Origin: an uncultured Lachnospiraceae bacterium
GTDB taxonomy: Bacteria > Bacillota > Clostridia > Lachnospirales > Lachnospiraceae
Length of the DNA stretch: 64,000 nt
Assembly (NCBI GenBank): GCA_947173495.1
Contig: CAMWFQ010000019.1
Location: 1 to 64,000 of the forward strand
Direction: 5' to 3'
Positions 36,696 to 44,638 of this stretch are shown piece by piece. Made by a program: the position numbers and the translations under genes. Positions within the stretch are counted from its first letter, which is position 1. Each line of letters opens with the position of its first letter. The notes beneath the pieces were generated by a model. It saw only the letters and a list, made by a program, of their open reading frames with translations. It ran no database searches and was not told where the DNA came from.

Positions 36696-38093
36696 CTACT
36701 CTTCGCCATACAGCTCATTCCATTCGTCCCGGGGAATCGCCGTAATATTCCCCACATCATAATAACTCTCATAAAACAGGTTGATCCAGTATTCCTTGTC
36801 GTCCTCCAGATCGGAATCATGGGCATTGCTGTAGGGATTCCGAAAAGCTTCCCGCAGCTTTGGAACCACTACGATTCCGTCTCCATCCGGATCCGCCTTC
36901 TCCTCCCGGATCAGAGTGATGCGCTCCTGCTCCTCTCTGTAGATTCTGGCCAGATTGACCAGATTATCCAGATAGGTAAAGAACAGCCATACACACAATA
37001 CGCTGACCAGACTGTATTTGACTGCCCGGATGGTCTGTTCATGATCTGACACATCCACAATCCCCTGAATGCAGGCGATAAACAAAAAGATTCCTGCACC
37101 GAAATAGGCCCTGTCCATGGGCGTGGGCGCCATGGCAAGCGCATAACTGGTAGCAACCGCCGCTGTCAAAAACAATACGGTTTCATTCTGCCGTACCTGC
37201 TGCCAGCGCTGCAGCTTTTTCTGCAGCACCAGGAAGACCAGCACAATGACCACAATAACGATTACCGGAAAAAACAGCTTTCTCAGATTGATGGTGATCT
37301 TATAAATCCTGGAAAAAAGTCCCACTATCCCAGCGTATTCACCCTCCGACATAGTCTCGCTTCTGTTCCTTATCCCCGGCGCGGAGATCATTCCAAGCAT
37401 ACCGCAGCACATTCCCGCCACTCCAGAAATCATAAAGGGATAAACGCTTCTTGCCTTTTTCTTCCGTCTCTCCCACCAGAAATTCAGTCCGAACATCAGC
37501 ACAAGCATCAGCCCGCCGCCCGAAGTATTCTCGTTACACCAGCCAGCCAGCACACCGAAAGGGAACGTCACCACCGCAAGCAGAGCCTGATGCCTGATCT
37601 TCTCCGGCCGCTCCAGGAAATGCCGGTACAAGGTGACAAATCCCAAAATAAACACACTGCCCCACAGATAATTACAGGCGCCGCAGATCCAGAGCATGGT
37701 CTGTCCAAAATCCACCGCAAATCTCCACAAAAAGGTGATAATAAGGAGCAGCACAAAAATATCATTTTTTCTTCTGCGGCGTATATTTGCGTACATTAAG
37801 AGCACCAGCGCCATAAACATGAAGCTGTTTACCAGATTATATACCTGCTTGTCCACCGACAGTGACAGCCTGACATTGAACTGTCCGATCACTCTTCCGC
37901 TGTTTGACAGATATTCCCCGTACTGCTGCTTCACCAGATCCCACAAGGAGGAAGCCTCACGCACATTACAGGCGTAGGCATAATCGTCTGACATATAAGG
38001 CGTCAGAATATTATACGCATAAATCATTACAAATGCGGCAAACAGAATGAAAATAAATACATGCTTTCTGTGTTTTTCCATAAAACCGGTCAT
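36696..38093 (-). CDS. DUF6056-family membrane protein
   Basis: A 465-residue membrane protein with about eleven hydrophobic segments. The opening LTPYMSDDYAYACNVREASSLWDLVKQQY and NSGRVIGQFNVRLSLSV pattern is that of DUF6056, a family with the layout of GT-C glycosyltransferases, where the DD pair after the first segment would lie at the outer face. The C-terminal 70 residues are soluble. It may transfer sugars onto a cell-envelope polymer; this is inference. It follows a GNAT gene by 19 bases. Confidence 0.75.
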   Translation of the reverse strand: MTGFMEKHRKHVFIFILFAAFVMIYAYNILTPYMSDDYAYACNVREASSLWDLVKQQYGEYLSNSGRVIGQFNVRLSLSVDKQVYNLVNSFMFMALVLLMYANIRRRRKNDIFVLLLIITFLWRFAVDFGQTMLWICGACNYLWGSVFILGFVTLYRHFLERPEKIRHQALLAVVTFPFGVLAGWCNENTSGGGLMLVLMFGLNFWWERRKKKARSVYPFMISGVAGMCCGMLGMISAPGIRNRSETMSEGEYAGIVGLFSRIYKITINLRKLFFPVIVIVVIVLVFLVLQKKLQRWQQVRQNETVLFLTAAVATSYALAMAPTPMDRAYFGAGIFLFIACIQGIVDVSDHEQTIRAVKYSLVSVLCVWLFFTYLDNLVNLARIYREEQERITLIREEKADPDGDGIVVVPKLREAFRNPYSNAHDSDLEDDKEYWINLFYESYYDVGNITAIPRDEWNELYGEE

Positions 38094-38112
38094 CTCTTCT
38101 TTTCCTTCTTTT

Positions 38113-38895
38113 CTACGGATTCTTTATCATATTTTCAATAAATTCATCTTTCTTCGCGGTCACTTCCACCCAGCCCGGCCGGAATCCGCTTCGAATGGCA
38201 TTTCTGACGGATTTCACATTCGACCATGCCGCACAGTAAAAGGGGACAAGTCCTCTCTCGAAAGTCTCTCTGGCAAGCCTGTTTGTAAGCGCTGACGCTA
38301 TCCCCTGTCTCCGGTATTCCGGAAGCACATCCACACCGATCTGCCACATGGTATCGCAATCTGCAGAACAGCCTGCAAGCCCGACCAGCCCTCCCTGGTC
38401 AAACGCTCCGACGGCCAGCCGGTCCAAATGCTTTCGGTCCGCGCACAGCGCATTCTTCCATTCCGGGAGATACAATTCTGCAAACTCCTTCTCCTCCAGA
38501 ACGCGAAGCTCATATGCACAGCTTTGGCTGTATCGGAAAATTTCCTTTTCATCGGGAAGAAAGTAATCCGCCATAAAGCAAACTCTCGCCCCTGCCCTCT
38601 CCAGTATCCGATTCAGGGGATACAGTCCCGGCGTTTCAAAGCAGTTCTCAATGCCGGGAACACTGTTTATAAACCTTTCTATTTCCGGAAGAAGCTCCGC
38701 CGCTCCTGTCGCTACTATGTTCGTTCCATAGGATACCAGATTGCAGATATGGGGCAGCTTCAGATACCGCCTGGCCCGGTCATCCGCAATTGATTCATGG
38801 ACATTGTTATGGTCTGATAAAAAATCCTCCGGCGCACAGTTACAGTCACAGGCCGACTGCTGCAATGCAATTTTCAGTATGGTATCATTGTTCAT
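38113..38895 (-). CDS. GNAT-family N-acetyltransferase
   Basis: A 260-residue protein with an N-terminal region of unknown fold and a C-terminal GNAT domain (about 130-250). The acetyl-CoA loop VLPEYRRQGIASALTNRLARETFERG and ending SVRNAIRSGFRPGWVEV are clear. The start MNNDTILKIA follows GAAAGGA; a longer reading overlaps the AlkD-like gene out of frame and is rejected. It lies 28 bases downstream of that truncated gene. Substrate unknown. Confidence 0.85.
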   Translation of the reverse strand: MNNDTILKIALQQSACDCNCAPEDFLSDHNNVHESIADDRARRYLKLPHICNLVSYGTNIVATGAAELLPEIERFINSVPGIENCFETPGLYPLNRILERAGARVCFMADYFLPDEKEIFRYSQSCAYELRVLEEKEFAELYLPEWKNALCADRKHLDRLAVGAFDQGGLVGLAGCSADCDTMWQIGVDVLPEYRRQGIASALTNRLARETFERGLVPFYCAAWSNVKSVRNAIRSGFRPGWVEVTAKKDEFIENMIKNP

Positions 38896-38923
38896 GGGGT
38901 TTGTCCTTTCTTCCAGGAGTTTA

Positions 38924-39391
38924 TCATACCAGGAACTTACCGGCCAGCAGTTTAACTGCCACCTCCGGATGCTCCCTGAAATAGGGACGGCTTGTCCAAA
39001 CCCGCAGTCCTTCTGACGCAGCTCTGCGAATGTTCGCGCTTTTATCGGCAAACCATTCCCTTATCGTTGCCAGTGCATTCTCATATCCGATCTTTGCGCA
39101 ATAATTATCGAATGCCATCGCCAATATTTCCTGCACCTTCCAGCTCTCATGCAGACTTACCGTATCATGAAGAAAAGTGAGCGCCTCCGGGTATTCATCT
39201 GCTATATAGCCGGCCAGAAATACCCCCACCTCCTGTATCTGAAAATTATCAGACTGATACAGGATTGGATATATTTCATAGCATTCCTGAGCCGTATGCT
39301 CTTTATAAAGTTTTTTTGCTTCCGTCTTTACAAGCTTCAAACTGTCCTTGTCAGGAATCAGTTCGGAAAGGTATTGTACGTAATGATTCAT
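38924..39391 (-). pseudogene. Truncated AlkD-like DNA alkylation repair protein
   Basis: A 155-residue HEAT-like repeat protein resembling DNA alkylation repair (AlkD-type) glycosylases: ESWKVQEILAMAFDNYC and AASEGLRVWTSRPYFREHPEVAVKLL are the family motifs. Family members are usually about 210-240 residues and continue with another repeat block after this point; here the frame ends with AGKFLV and no further homologous sequence is seen in the 28 bases before the next gene. The 3' end was probably lost by deletion. It has an AAGGAG binding site and may still be translated; full function is doubtful. Confidence 0.6.
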
Positions 39392-39409
39392 TTTTTCTGA
39401 TACTCCTTG

Positions 39410-41221
39410 TTAAAGAGACTTATAATATTTTTCAATCATTGCAGCCATCAGTTTTCTTCTTTCTACTAAAAATCCATCATAATTGTCAACATCCATATTA
39501 ATAACTTCTCCTGGTATGGCATTTTCAGCAAGATTCATCATCAATTCATTTTCATCCGTAATATTTCCAATCTGCACACTCTTTGTCTTGCACTGCTTGA
39601 GGATGACACTAAAGTATTCACATGGCGGATCATCACTGATTGCTTTATTGACCTGTGTATCCAGATAAGTATAATTTGCCACCTGATTATATCTTCCCTT
39701 TGCATCCACGCCGTTTTTCTTAAGATATGCTTTCGGGAAGATATGATGCATATCACCAGAAATTGTGATAAGATCAGAAATCATTGTTCCCTTCATAAGC
39801 ATAGAGCTACTCTTCAGATAATCCTGTGCCGCAAGGAATGTATTAAAAGCAGGGCTATTAACTGATGTGGTTTCCAGGTTTTGCGGAAGTGTTACCTTCC
39901 AGAACGTATCTGATAGTGCTGATGCCTCAGCTTCCTGCTCAAACTGCAAAAACCCTTTTTCTGCGATATTTCTTATATCCCGACTCATAACGGATTCGGG
40001 CGAACCTACATATCTACCTGTAAGTGTTGAAAGTACAAACCACTTTTGAACGAGATGTTTAATCTGTCCCTGATGAATACTGGGATCATCCTGCAGCTTT
40101 AAATACAAAGTGTATGCAAAATCCAACGTCATTTGTGAGTTAAGAAGCTTACTGGACCTAAAACCTGCTCCCTTTATAGCAAGAACAAATTGTTCAAAAC
40201 TGTACTCATTAACAAACTTCAGGATTCCACCCTTCAGTCTCTCATATGAAACCTCGACAACCTCATCCCTATATTCTCTCGTTTCAAAATCTCTGCCTGA
40301 AAGCAGACTTACAAGATCCGAAATTCTTCCACGATTAAAGCTATACATAAAAGCTACACGAAGCATATCACCATAATCAGGATCGTAGATGTCTTCATTA
40401 TCTTTTGCCAACCAACAAATTTTTGATGCAAATTCACTCTTCTCAAACTCTTTATCCTTGATCATCTGTGGATAAAAATCCGGTTTCACAGCCAAATGGC
40501 AGAAATAATCAACCACCTTCCGAAGCATATTACCACCATGTATTGTATCCGAAGCCATTTTTGACATAACGAAATCTGACTGACTAAGTGGTGTTCCTCT
40601 GGAATTGATCCGAATAAAAATTTCAGTAACCTCATCAATATCAAGAGAGTGGTCCAGTTCAATCACTCCTATCTGGCGGTTTGCAACACTCTTAAGTTTG
40701 AGCAAAATCTCTGACAGCTCATCCAGATCTATCCCCTCATTTACCTGTGCATATTCATTTTCAAATGCACGTTGGCGAAAATCAGCTTTAAACAGCTCCG
40801 ATATATCTGGTATCCACTTTTTGTCCTTAAGGTGAGATGCATCCTGAACAGCAAATTTCTTGGTGGGATCATCTGCAAGTGGATTGAATGCTATCTTAAT
40901 CCTACCTTTGTTAAAGTCCTCGTCAAGCACTTCCATACCAGAAAGGGCTGCCATAAGTGCCGTTATTCTCTGTTGACCGTCAATAAGAACATGTTTTCCA
41001 TTCGCCATGGTTCCATCTTTTGTCTGTACATCAGGATTTTTCCATGTGATAATGTACCCAGTCGGATACCCGTTATAAAGGGAATCTATCAAATCTCTCA
41101 CCTGACTCCTTTTCCATACAAAAGGCCGCTGAATTTCAGGAATTACAAACTGCCCCGCCTCTATCAGCCCCAGGACTGCACTGACTGAATACTGCATTAA
41201 TGTAAATTTCTCACCAACCAT
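39410..41221 (-). CDS. DUF262/HNH (GmrSD-like) nuclease-type protein
   Basis: A 603-residue protein with the N-terminal DUF262 ParB-like fold (VIPEIQRPFVWKRSQVRDLIDSLYNGYPTGYI; IDGQQR at about 80-85, the NTP-handling motif) and a C-terminal DUF1524-like HNH region (MHHIFPKAYLKK near 492, then NQVANYTYLDTQVNKAI). This is the architecture of GmrSD/BrxU/SspE-related proteins, which restrict modified phage DNA or act in anti-phage defence. The start MVGEKFTLMQ follows GGGAGA; it overlaps a 21-codon ORF by 11 bases, suggesting translational coupling. Nearest upstream genes are a small orphan ORF and a toxin-antitoxin pair on the same strand. Specificity is unknown. Confidence 0.85.
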   Translation of the reverse strand: MVGEKFTLMQYSVSAVLGLIEAGQFVIPEIQRPFVWKRSQVRDLIDSLYNGYPTGYIITWKNPDVQTKDGTMANGKHVLIDGQQRITALMAALSGMEVLDEDFNKGRIKIAFNPLADDPTKKFAVQDASHLKDKKWIPDISELFKADFRQRAFENEYAQVNEGIDLDELSEILLKLKSVANRQIGVIELDHSLDIDEVTEIFIRINSRGTPLSQSDFVMSKMASDTIHGGNMLRKVVDYFCHLAVKPDFYPQMIKDKEFEKSEFASKICWLAKDNEDIYDPDYGDMLRVAFMYSFNRGRISDLVSLLSGRDFETREYRDEVVEVSYERLKGGILKFVNEYSFEQFVLAIKGAGFRSSKLLNSQMTLDFAYTLYLKLQDDPSIHQGQIKHLVQKWFVLSTLTGRYVGSPESVMSRDIRNIAEKGFLQFEQEAEASALSDTFWKVTLPQNLETTSVNSPAFNTFLAAQDYLKSSSMLMKGTMISDLITISGDMHHIFPKAYLKKNGVDAKGRYNQVANYTYLDTQVNKAISDDPPCEYFSVILKQCKTKSVQIGNITDENELMMNLAENAIPGEVINMDVDNYDGFLVERRKLMAAMIEKYYKSL

Positions 41222-41276
41222 AGTATTTTTCTCCCGTTTCAAATTCCTCAAGGCGGAGGTGCCAGCAACGTGTCAT
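41211..41276 (-). CDS. 21-codon ORF coupled to the DUF262 gene
   Basis: An ATG at 41276 stands 7 bases behind a perfect AGGAGGTGA ribosome binding site and opens a 21-residue frame beginning MTRCWHLRLEEF and ending YYGW. Its stop lies 11 bases inside the DUF262 gene, so it could be a leader peptide or a coupling device for that gene, or a genuine microprotein. No homology is known to me. Confidence 0.4.
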   Translation of the reverse strand: MTRCWHLRLEEFETGEKYYGW

Positions 41277-41283
41277 GGTTGGT

Positions 41284-41502
41284 TCACCTCCTGTATCTTA
41301 AAGTATTTTCCAAGGCCCTCTCTTGTTCGTCCAAACCCGTTCCATTCTCTTGTTTTCCTTTAATTTCCCAATATGCTTTGCAATCGGCATTCTGATCAGT
41401 TACAGTAAATCCGGACTTTTCATAAATGATATTCGCTTTTACAGAAAAGGCTGCTATGAAAATCGCGGCTCCCAGTTCATTGCCGGAGGCCGCATTATTC
41501 AT
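41284..41502 (-). CDS. Small orphan protein between antitoxin and DUF262 genes
   Basis: A 72-residue frame (MNNAASGNELGAAIFIAAFSV...) beginning 13 bases after the antitoxin stop; a TTG 12 bases further upstream is an alternative start. The binding site (GGGTAA) is weak. The C-terminal half is rich in Glu, Asn and Lys and contains no motif I recognise; IYEKSGF recalls the end of a GNAT fold but too little remains to say more. It could be a small module component or a gene remnant. Confidence 0.35.
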   Translation of the reverse strand: MNNAASGNELGAAIFIAAFSVKANIIYEKSGFTVTDQNADCKAYWEIKGKQENGTGLDEQERALENTLRYRR

Positions 41503-41514
41503 TTTACCCAGCAA

Positions 41515-42519
41515 TTAATTCAGTTGTATATCCTTCGCATAAGCATAAGAAATTATCTCGCCTTTTTTTGTAGCGGTATAGCCCTTTTCTTTATGAGAAT
41601 AATCCGAGATATCGGAGGATCCGAAATTCTTGAATTTTTCGTAAATTCGCTCAAGTACCTCTGTCTCAGTATCAGAAAGAATTCCCTCAGGGAAATCATT
41701 GTCTGGAATTACCTGATGTTTCTCATAAACACCGTCATAAAAAACTTCAATATGGGCAATATGATCCGCTGCCATTTTCCCGAGAACCATGTCAAAATTG
41801 TCTGGTACTGGTCCATAAGGAAGATGAGCATACTTCAGACCAGAGATAGATATTCCATTTTCTTTATAAAAGATCATATCTGAATAGTTGAGCAGCTTCA
41901 TTAATTTTGTCTTAAGCAATTCGGGGTTTTTATGCGCAAAAAACAGAACCATTGCACAGAGTTTTTCGTAATCAAACCCTTTAAATCCATTTTCTTCACA
42001 AGGGGCTTTTGAGAAAAACAGATCAAAAAAGTGTCTGCCCATTCGATACTCTGTGTCCTGTTCCAATTTTTCGACCGTTTCAAGCAATCTGACTATCTGT
42101 TTTTCGTCAAGAGCAACTTCATTCTCAGTAAGATAGGTGCGCATGTTTTCAGGCTCACGTAAGAATAGCAGCAAACTATTATGTGCTCGATCCTGAACAG
42201 CACCGTTTTCGTATCTGCGAATAGTCTTGTCTCCCCAGTTTAAAAGCTTTGCGAAGCTTCTCTGGCTAAGACCATACTGCTCTCTTATCTTTCTTATTTC
42301 TTCCGGAAGAAGAAGTTTATGTCTCCTTCTGTATTCATTGTAGGCATTGATAAGCGTCGCCGGATCAAGCTCCTCATTGAAAAGTTCTTCACCGCACTCA
42401 GCACATACCATCACCTGTGCATCGACTTCGATGTCTTCTCCACATACATTGAAGATCTCTTGCCGAGTTATTATTTTCGTTTCAACTTCCCTTCCACATA
42501 CTTCACAATAATCCATCAT
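41515..42519 (-). CDS. MqsA-like antitoxin with HTH and Panacea (SocA/DUF4065) domain
   Basis: A 334-residue protein with three parts. Residues 1-50 form a YgiT/MqsA-type zinc ribbon (CEVCGREVE...CAECGEEL). Residues 70-115 are an HTH (IRKIREQYGLSQRSFAKLLNWGDKTIRRYENGA). Residues about 195-325 are the Panacea/SocA-like domain (LMKLLNYSDMIFYKENGISISGLKYAHLPYGPVPDNFDMVL), known from antitoxins that neutralise many unrelated toxins. The start follows AAAGGAGG. It lies 18 bases downstream of the MqsR-like toxin gene; the HTH would also autoregulate the pair. The combination of an MqsA half and a Panacea half is notable. Confidence 0.85.
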   Translation of the reverse strand: MMDYCEVCGREVETKIITRQEIFNVCGEDIEVDAQVMVCAECGEELFNEELDPATLINAYNEYRRRHKLLLPEEIRKIREQYGLSQRSFAKLLNWGDKTIRRYENGAVQDRAHNSLLLFLREPENMRTYLTENEVALDEKQIVRLLETVEKLEQDTEYRMGRHFFDLFFSKAPCEENGFKGFDYEKLCAMVLFFAHKNPELLKTKLMKLLNYSDMIFYKENGISISGLKYAHLPYGPVPDNFDMVLGKMAADHIAHIEVFYDGVYEKHQVIPDNDFPEGILSDTETEVLERIYEKFKNFGSSDISDYSHKEKGYTATKKGEIISYAYAKDIQLN

Positions 42520-42537
42520 TGCCGTAACCTCCTTTGC

Positions 42538-42882
42538 CTAGCTATAATCATCCTCATGGAAACTAAGGCATTTGAGGATATCCTTTCCATTTCGGTTTTG
42601 TATTTTCAATTTCACATAAAACTGCTCACCGTCAACAGTTTTCTTAAACTCCCATATATCACCAGGCTGGCTTCTGTCCAAGTCTTGCTTTGGGCCTTTG
42701 AAGTAATCTCCAATCATTAGCCCAAGCATTTCGTCTTTCGCATCTTTGACCGTAAGTCCATGATCTGATAGGGCTTGTAGATTTTTCCCTCTCGGAACAA
42801 ACACATAATCCCCCGCTGCAATTAGCCTTTTCGCCTGAGCAAGGAATGATGAGATGTCCGACGTGCTCGCTTGATTACTCAC
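42538..42882 (-). CDS. MqsR-like mRNA interferase toxin
   Basis: A 114-residue protein starting at GTG behind CGGAGGTGA. The pattern LGLMIGDYFKGPKQD...GDIWEF...GEQFYVKLKIQ...LKCLSFHED aligns with MqsR (LGLSESDFYK...IWQDVY...GQVYLKITV...IVSFKE), whose Lys, Gln and Tyr residues around these positions act in RNA cleavage. The toxin precedes its antitoxin, as in mqsRA. A consensus promoter lies directly upstream. Activity is predicted from similarity only. Confidence 0.75.
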   Translation of the reverse strand: MSNQASTSDISSFLAQAKRLIAAGDYVFVPRGKNLQALSDHGLTVKDAKDEMLGLMIGDYFKGPKQDLDRSQPGDIWEFKKTVDGEQFYVKLKIQNRNGKDILKCLSFHEDDYS

Positions 42883-42905
42883 TCAGTCACCTCCGTGTAC
42901 TTTAT

Positions 42906-42933
42906 ATTATACCCACAATTCTTTTAATGTCAA
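42906..42933 (-). promoter_or_regulatory. SigA promoter of the toxin-antitoxin module
   Basis: Minus-strand TTGACA (42933-42928), a 16-base spacer and TATAAT (42911-42906), with exact consensus boxes. The predicted start falls about 10-15 bases before the toxin GTG, so the leader is very short. Confidence 0.75.
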
Positions 42934-42935
42934 CA

Positions 42936-42961
42936 AAAATGCGGTCATCTGACCGCATTTT
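42936..42961 (-). terminator. Terminator of the MerR gene
   Basis: AAAATGCGGTCA (42936-42947) and TGACCGCATTTT (42950-42961) pair perfectly with a 2-base spacer; on the minus strand the stem runs into TTTTTG. It separates the MerR gene from the toxin-antitoxin promoter. Confidence 0.75.
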
Positions 42962-43036
42962 CATAATAATAGAAGACTCACGGGATGTGAATTTTATTAT
43001 TTTAATAATCCCCTGGAGCTTGAGTTCGGCCTTTGA

Positions 43037-43765
43037 TCAGCTGCAGTAAATCCGGATCGCTTTCTTTACAAATTCCGCTGTCCCTTCACCGCCCATTGCA
43101 TCTATATTTTGGGTAAAATCTCCTCCGGCCGCGTACATTTCTCCCAGCCCGGAAAGGATCTCATCCGTGCAGGTATAGTAATGCTTCGTGATACAGGCCT
43201 GGAGCCCTGAGACCAGAATCTGTGCTTTGTCAGATGCCGGGTCCTGATTCCTGATTTTCCCAAATTCGGCAAATACTGACATAAGTTGAACGCCCAATTT
43301 TTGCTCCTCCTCTGTTGTCCGGCCTTCAGATTTTTCCTGATACTCCTTATATGCCGGGGTCTCTCCCCAGGATGCTTTCGCCTGTGCCGCATACTCCTCA
43401 TATTTCTTCTTATCAAACGCTTCAAAATTCATAAAATATTTCCCTCCTGATGTTTTTAATTCACGTGCAAGTTCAATCAGGTTTTCAATATGCTCCTTTT
43501 TAAGCATCAGCAGAGTGATTTGCTGTTCCAATGCTTTGCTTCTGTCAAAATCCGGACTTTCCATAATTTTCCTGATATCCTTCAAAGGAAACTCCAATTC
43601 CCTGAACAGTAAAATCTCCTGCAGGCGTTCCAGATCTGTATCGTCATACAGACGGTAACCTGCTTCGGTGTGTTCTGCGGGATGCAGAAGCCCGATTTTG
43701 TCATAATACTGCAGAGTGCGTATACTCACTCCGGCAAGTCTGCTCACTTCATGTACTGTCTTCAT
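43037..43765 (-). CDS. MerR-family regulator with TipAS domain
   Basis: A 242-residue regulator. The N-terminal MerR winged helix (VHEVSRLAGVSIRTLQYYDKIGLLHPAEHTEAGYRLY, about 3-40) is followed by a coiled coil (about 75-115) and a C-terminal TipAS-type ligand domain (about 120-240), known to trap thiopeptides and other hydrophobic ligands in related proteins. The 19-base promoter spacer upstream points to autoregulation. No obvious target gene is adjacent. The ligand is unknown. Confidence 0.9.
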   Translation of the reverse strand: MKTVHEVSRLAGVSIRTLQYYDKIGLLHPAEHTEAGYRLYDDTDLERLQEILLFRELEFPLKDIRKIMESPDFDRSKALEQQITLLMLKKEHIENLIELARELKTSGGKYFMNFEAFDKKKYEEYAAQAKASWGETPAYKEYQEKSEGRTTEEEQKLGVQLMSVFAEFGKIRNQDPASDKAQILVSGLQACITKHYYTCTDEILSGLGEMYAAGGDFTQNIDAMGGEGTAEFVKKAIRIYCS

Positions 43766-43790
43766 TGGCGTTTCCTCCCCGTGTGATGCC

Positions 43791-43821
43791 AGTATAAACT
43801 ATTACGTTGGGTAGGGGTCAA
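43791..43821 (-). promoter_or_regulatory. MerR-type promoter with 19-base spacer
   Basis: Minus-strand TTGACC (43821-43816) and TATACT (43796-43791) are separated by 19 bases. Over-long spacers of 19-20 bases are the mark of promoters activated by MerR proteins through DNA twisting. It sits directly upstream of the MerR/TipAS gene. No clean dyad is seen in the spacer. Confidence 0.6.
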
Positions 43822-43900
43822 GGGGTATTTAATAAACTGATCATCGAATGTAGATCAGATGTTGATTGGAATGAGATCGGATTGCAAATGGGAAGGTAAA

Positions 43901-44562
43901 TTAAGTCTCTGACACTTTCGTTTTCTTCAAAGCCTGATATATCTCTTCTTTAATCTGTTCTATCAGTCTATTCATGGTCTTTTCAAAGTTCTTTTTGACT
44001 TCGCATTGCCTGGATGTTTTTCCAAACAAAACAACATTGAGCATATCTGTTTCATTAGCATACGTATAAAATATTTGTGCAGGTGTCAATTCTGGCGGAT
44101 CAAATTGTCCTTAATTGCATCTGTTTGTATTCTGTAATATAACTTAGAAATTTCTCTGTTTAAATTCCAATTAAGAGATAAACGGCTATTCTCATCTGTC
44201 TTTAATCTCCGATGATCCTTCATAATATATAACTGAAATTCAGGAGAAATCCAGGTTGCAAAAGACATCGCAATATCACTATGAGCATATGTTCCACCAT
44301 AACGTCCCGCTTTTGAAACAATGCCAATGGCATTCGCAGCTTCTATCCACTTCTTTGGCGACATTGTAAATGCGTTTGCTCCTGCCTGTTTTCTAAACCC
44401 CTCGAATTCGAGGGGTTTAAAATCTGGATTGTAAAGTCTTTCCCATCATCCCAGAAATTCTATCACATCTCGATTTCTCACCCAATTTTGTATAACCGCT
44501 GTTGGGTCATCGCTTTTATATCGAGCTATGTCTGTCAATGAAATAAATTCGATCATTATCAT
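43901..44562 (-). pseudogene. Broken KilA-N domain gene
   Basis: Three consecutive reading-frame pieces belong to one KilA-N protein: N-terminus from 44562 (FISLTDIARYKSDDPTAVIQNWVRNRDVIEFLG), middle (MSPKKWIEAANAIGIVSKAGRYGGTYAHSDIAMSFATWISPEFQLYIMKDHRRLK) and C-terminus (TPAQIFYTYANETDMLNVVLFGKT). The first two are in the same frame, interrupted by one TGA at 44446-44448; reading through gives WERLYNPDFKPLEFEGF. The second and third differ by a missing base near 44095-44105 (ILIPPELTPA expected). KilA-N proteins are common in phages and mobile elements, so this is a decayed mobile remnant. Confidence 0.8.
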
Positions 44563-44638
44563 CTTCCCACATTTTCCAACATGCTTCAATAATAAAATTT
44601 GATGCAGCATCATACAAAATTCAATCTTCACATTTATA

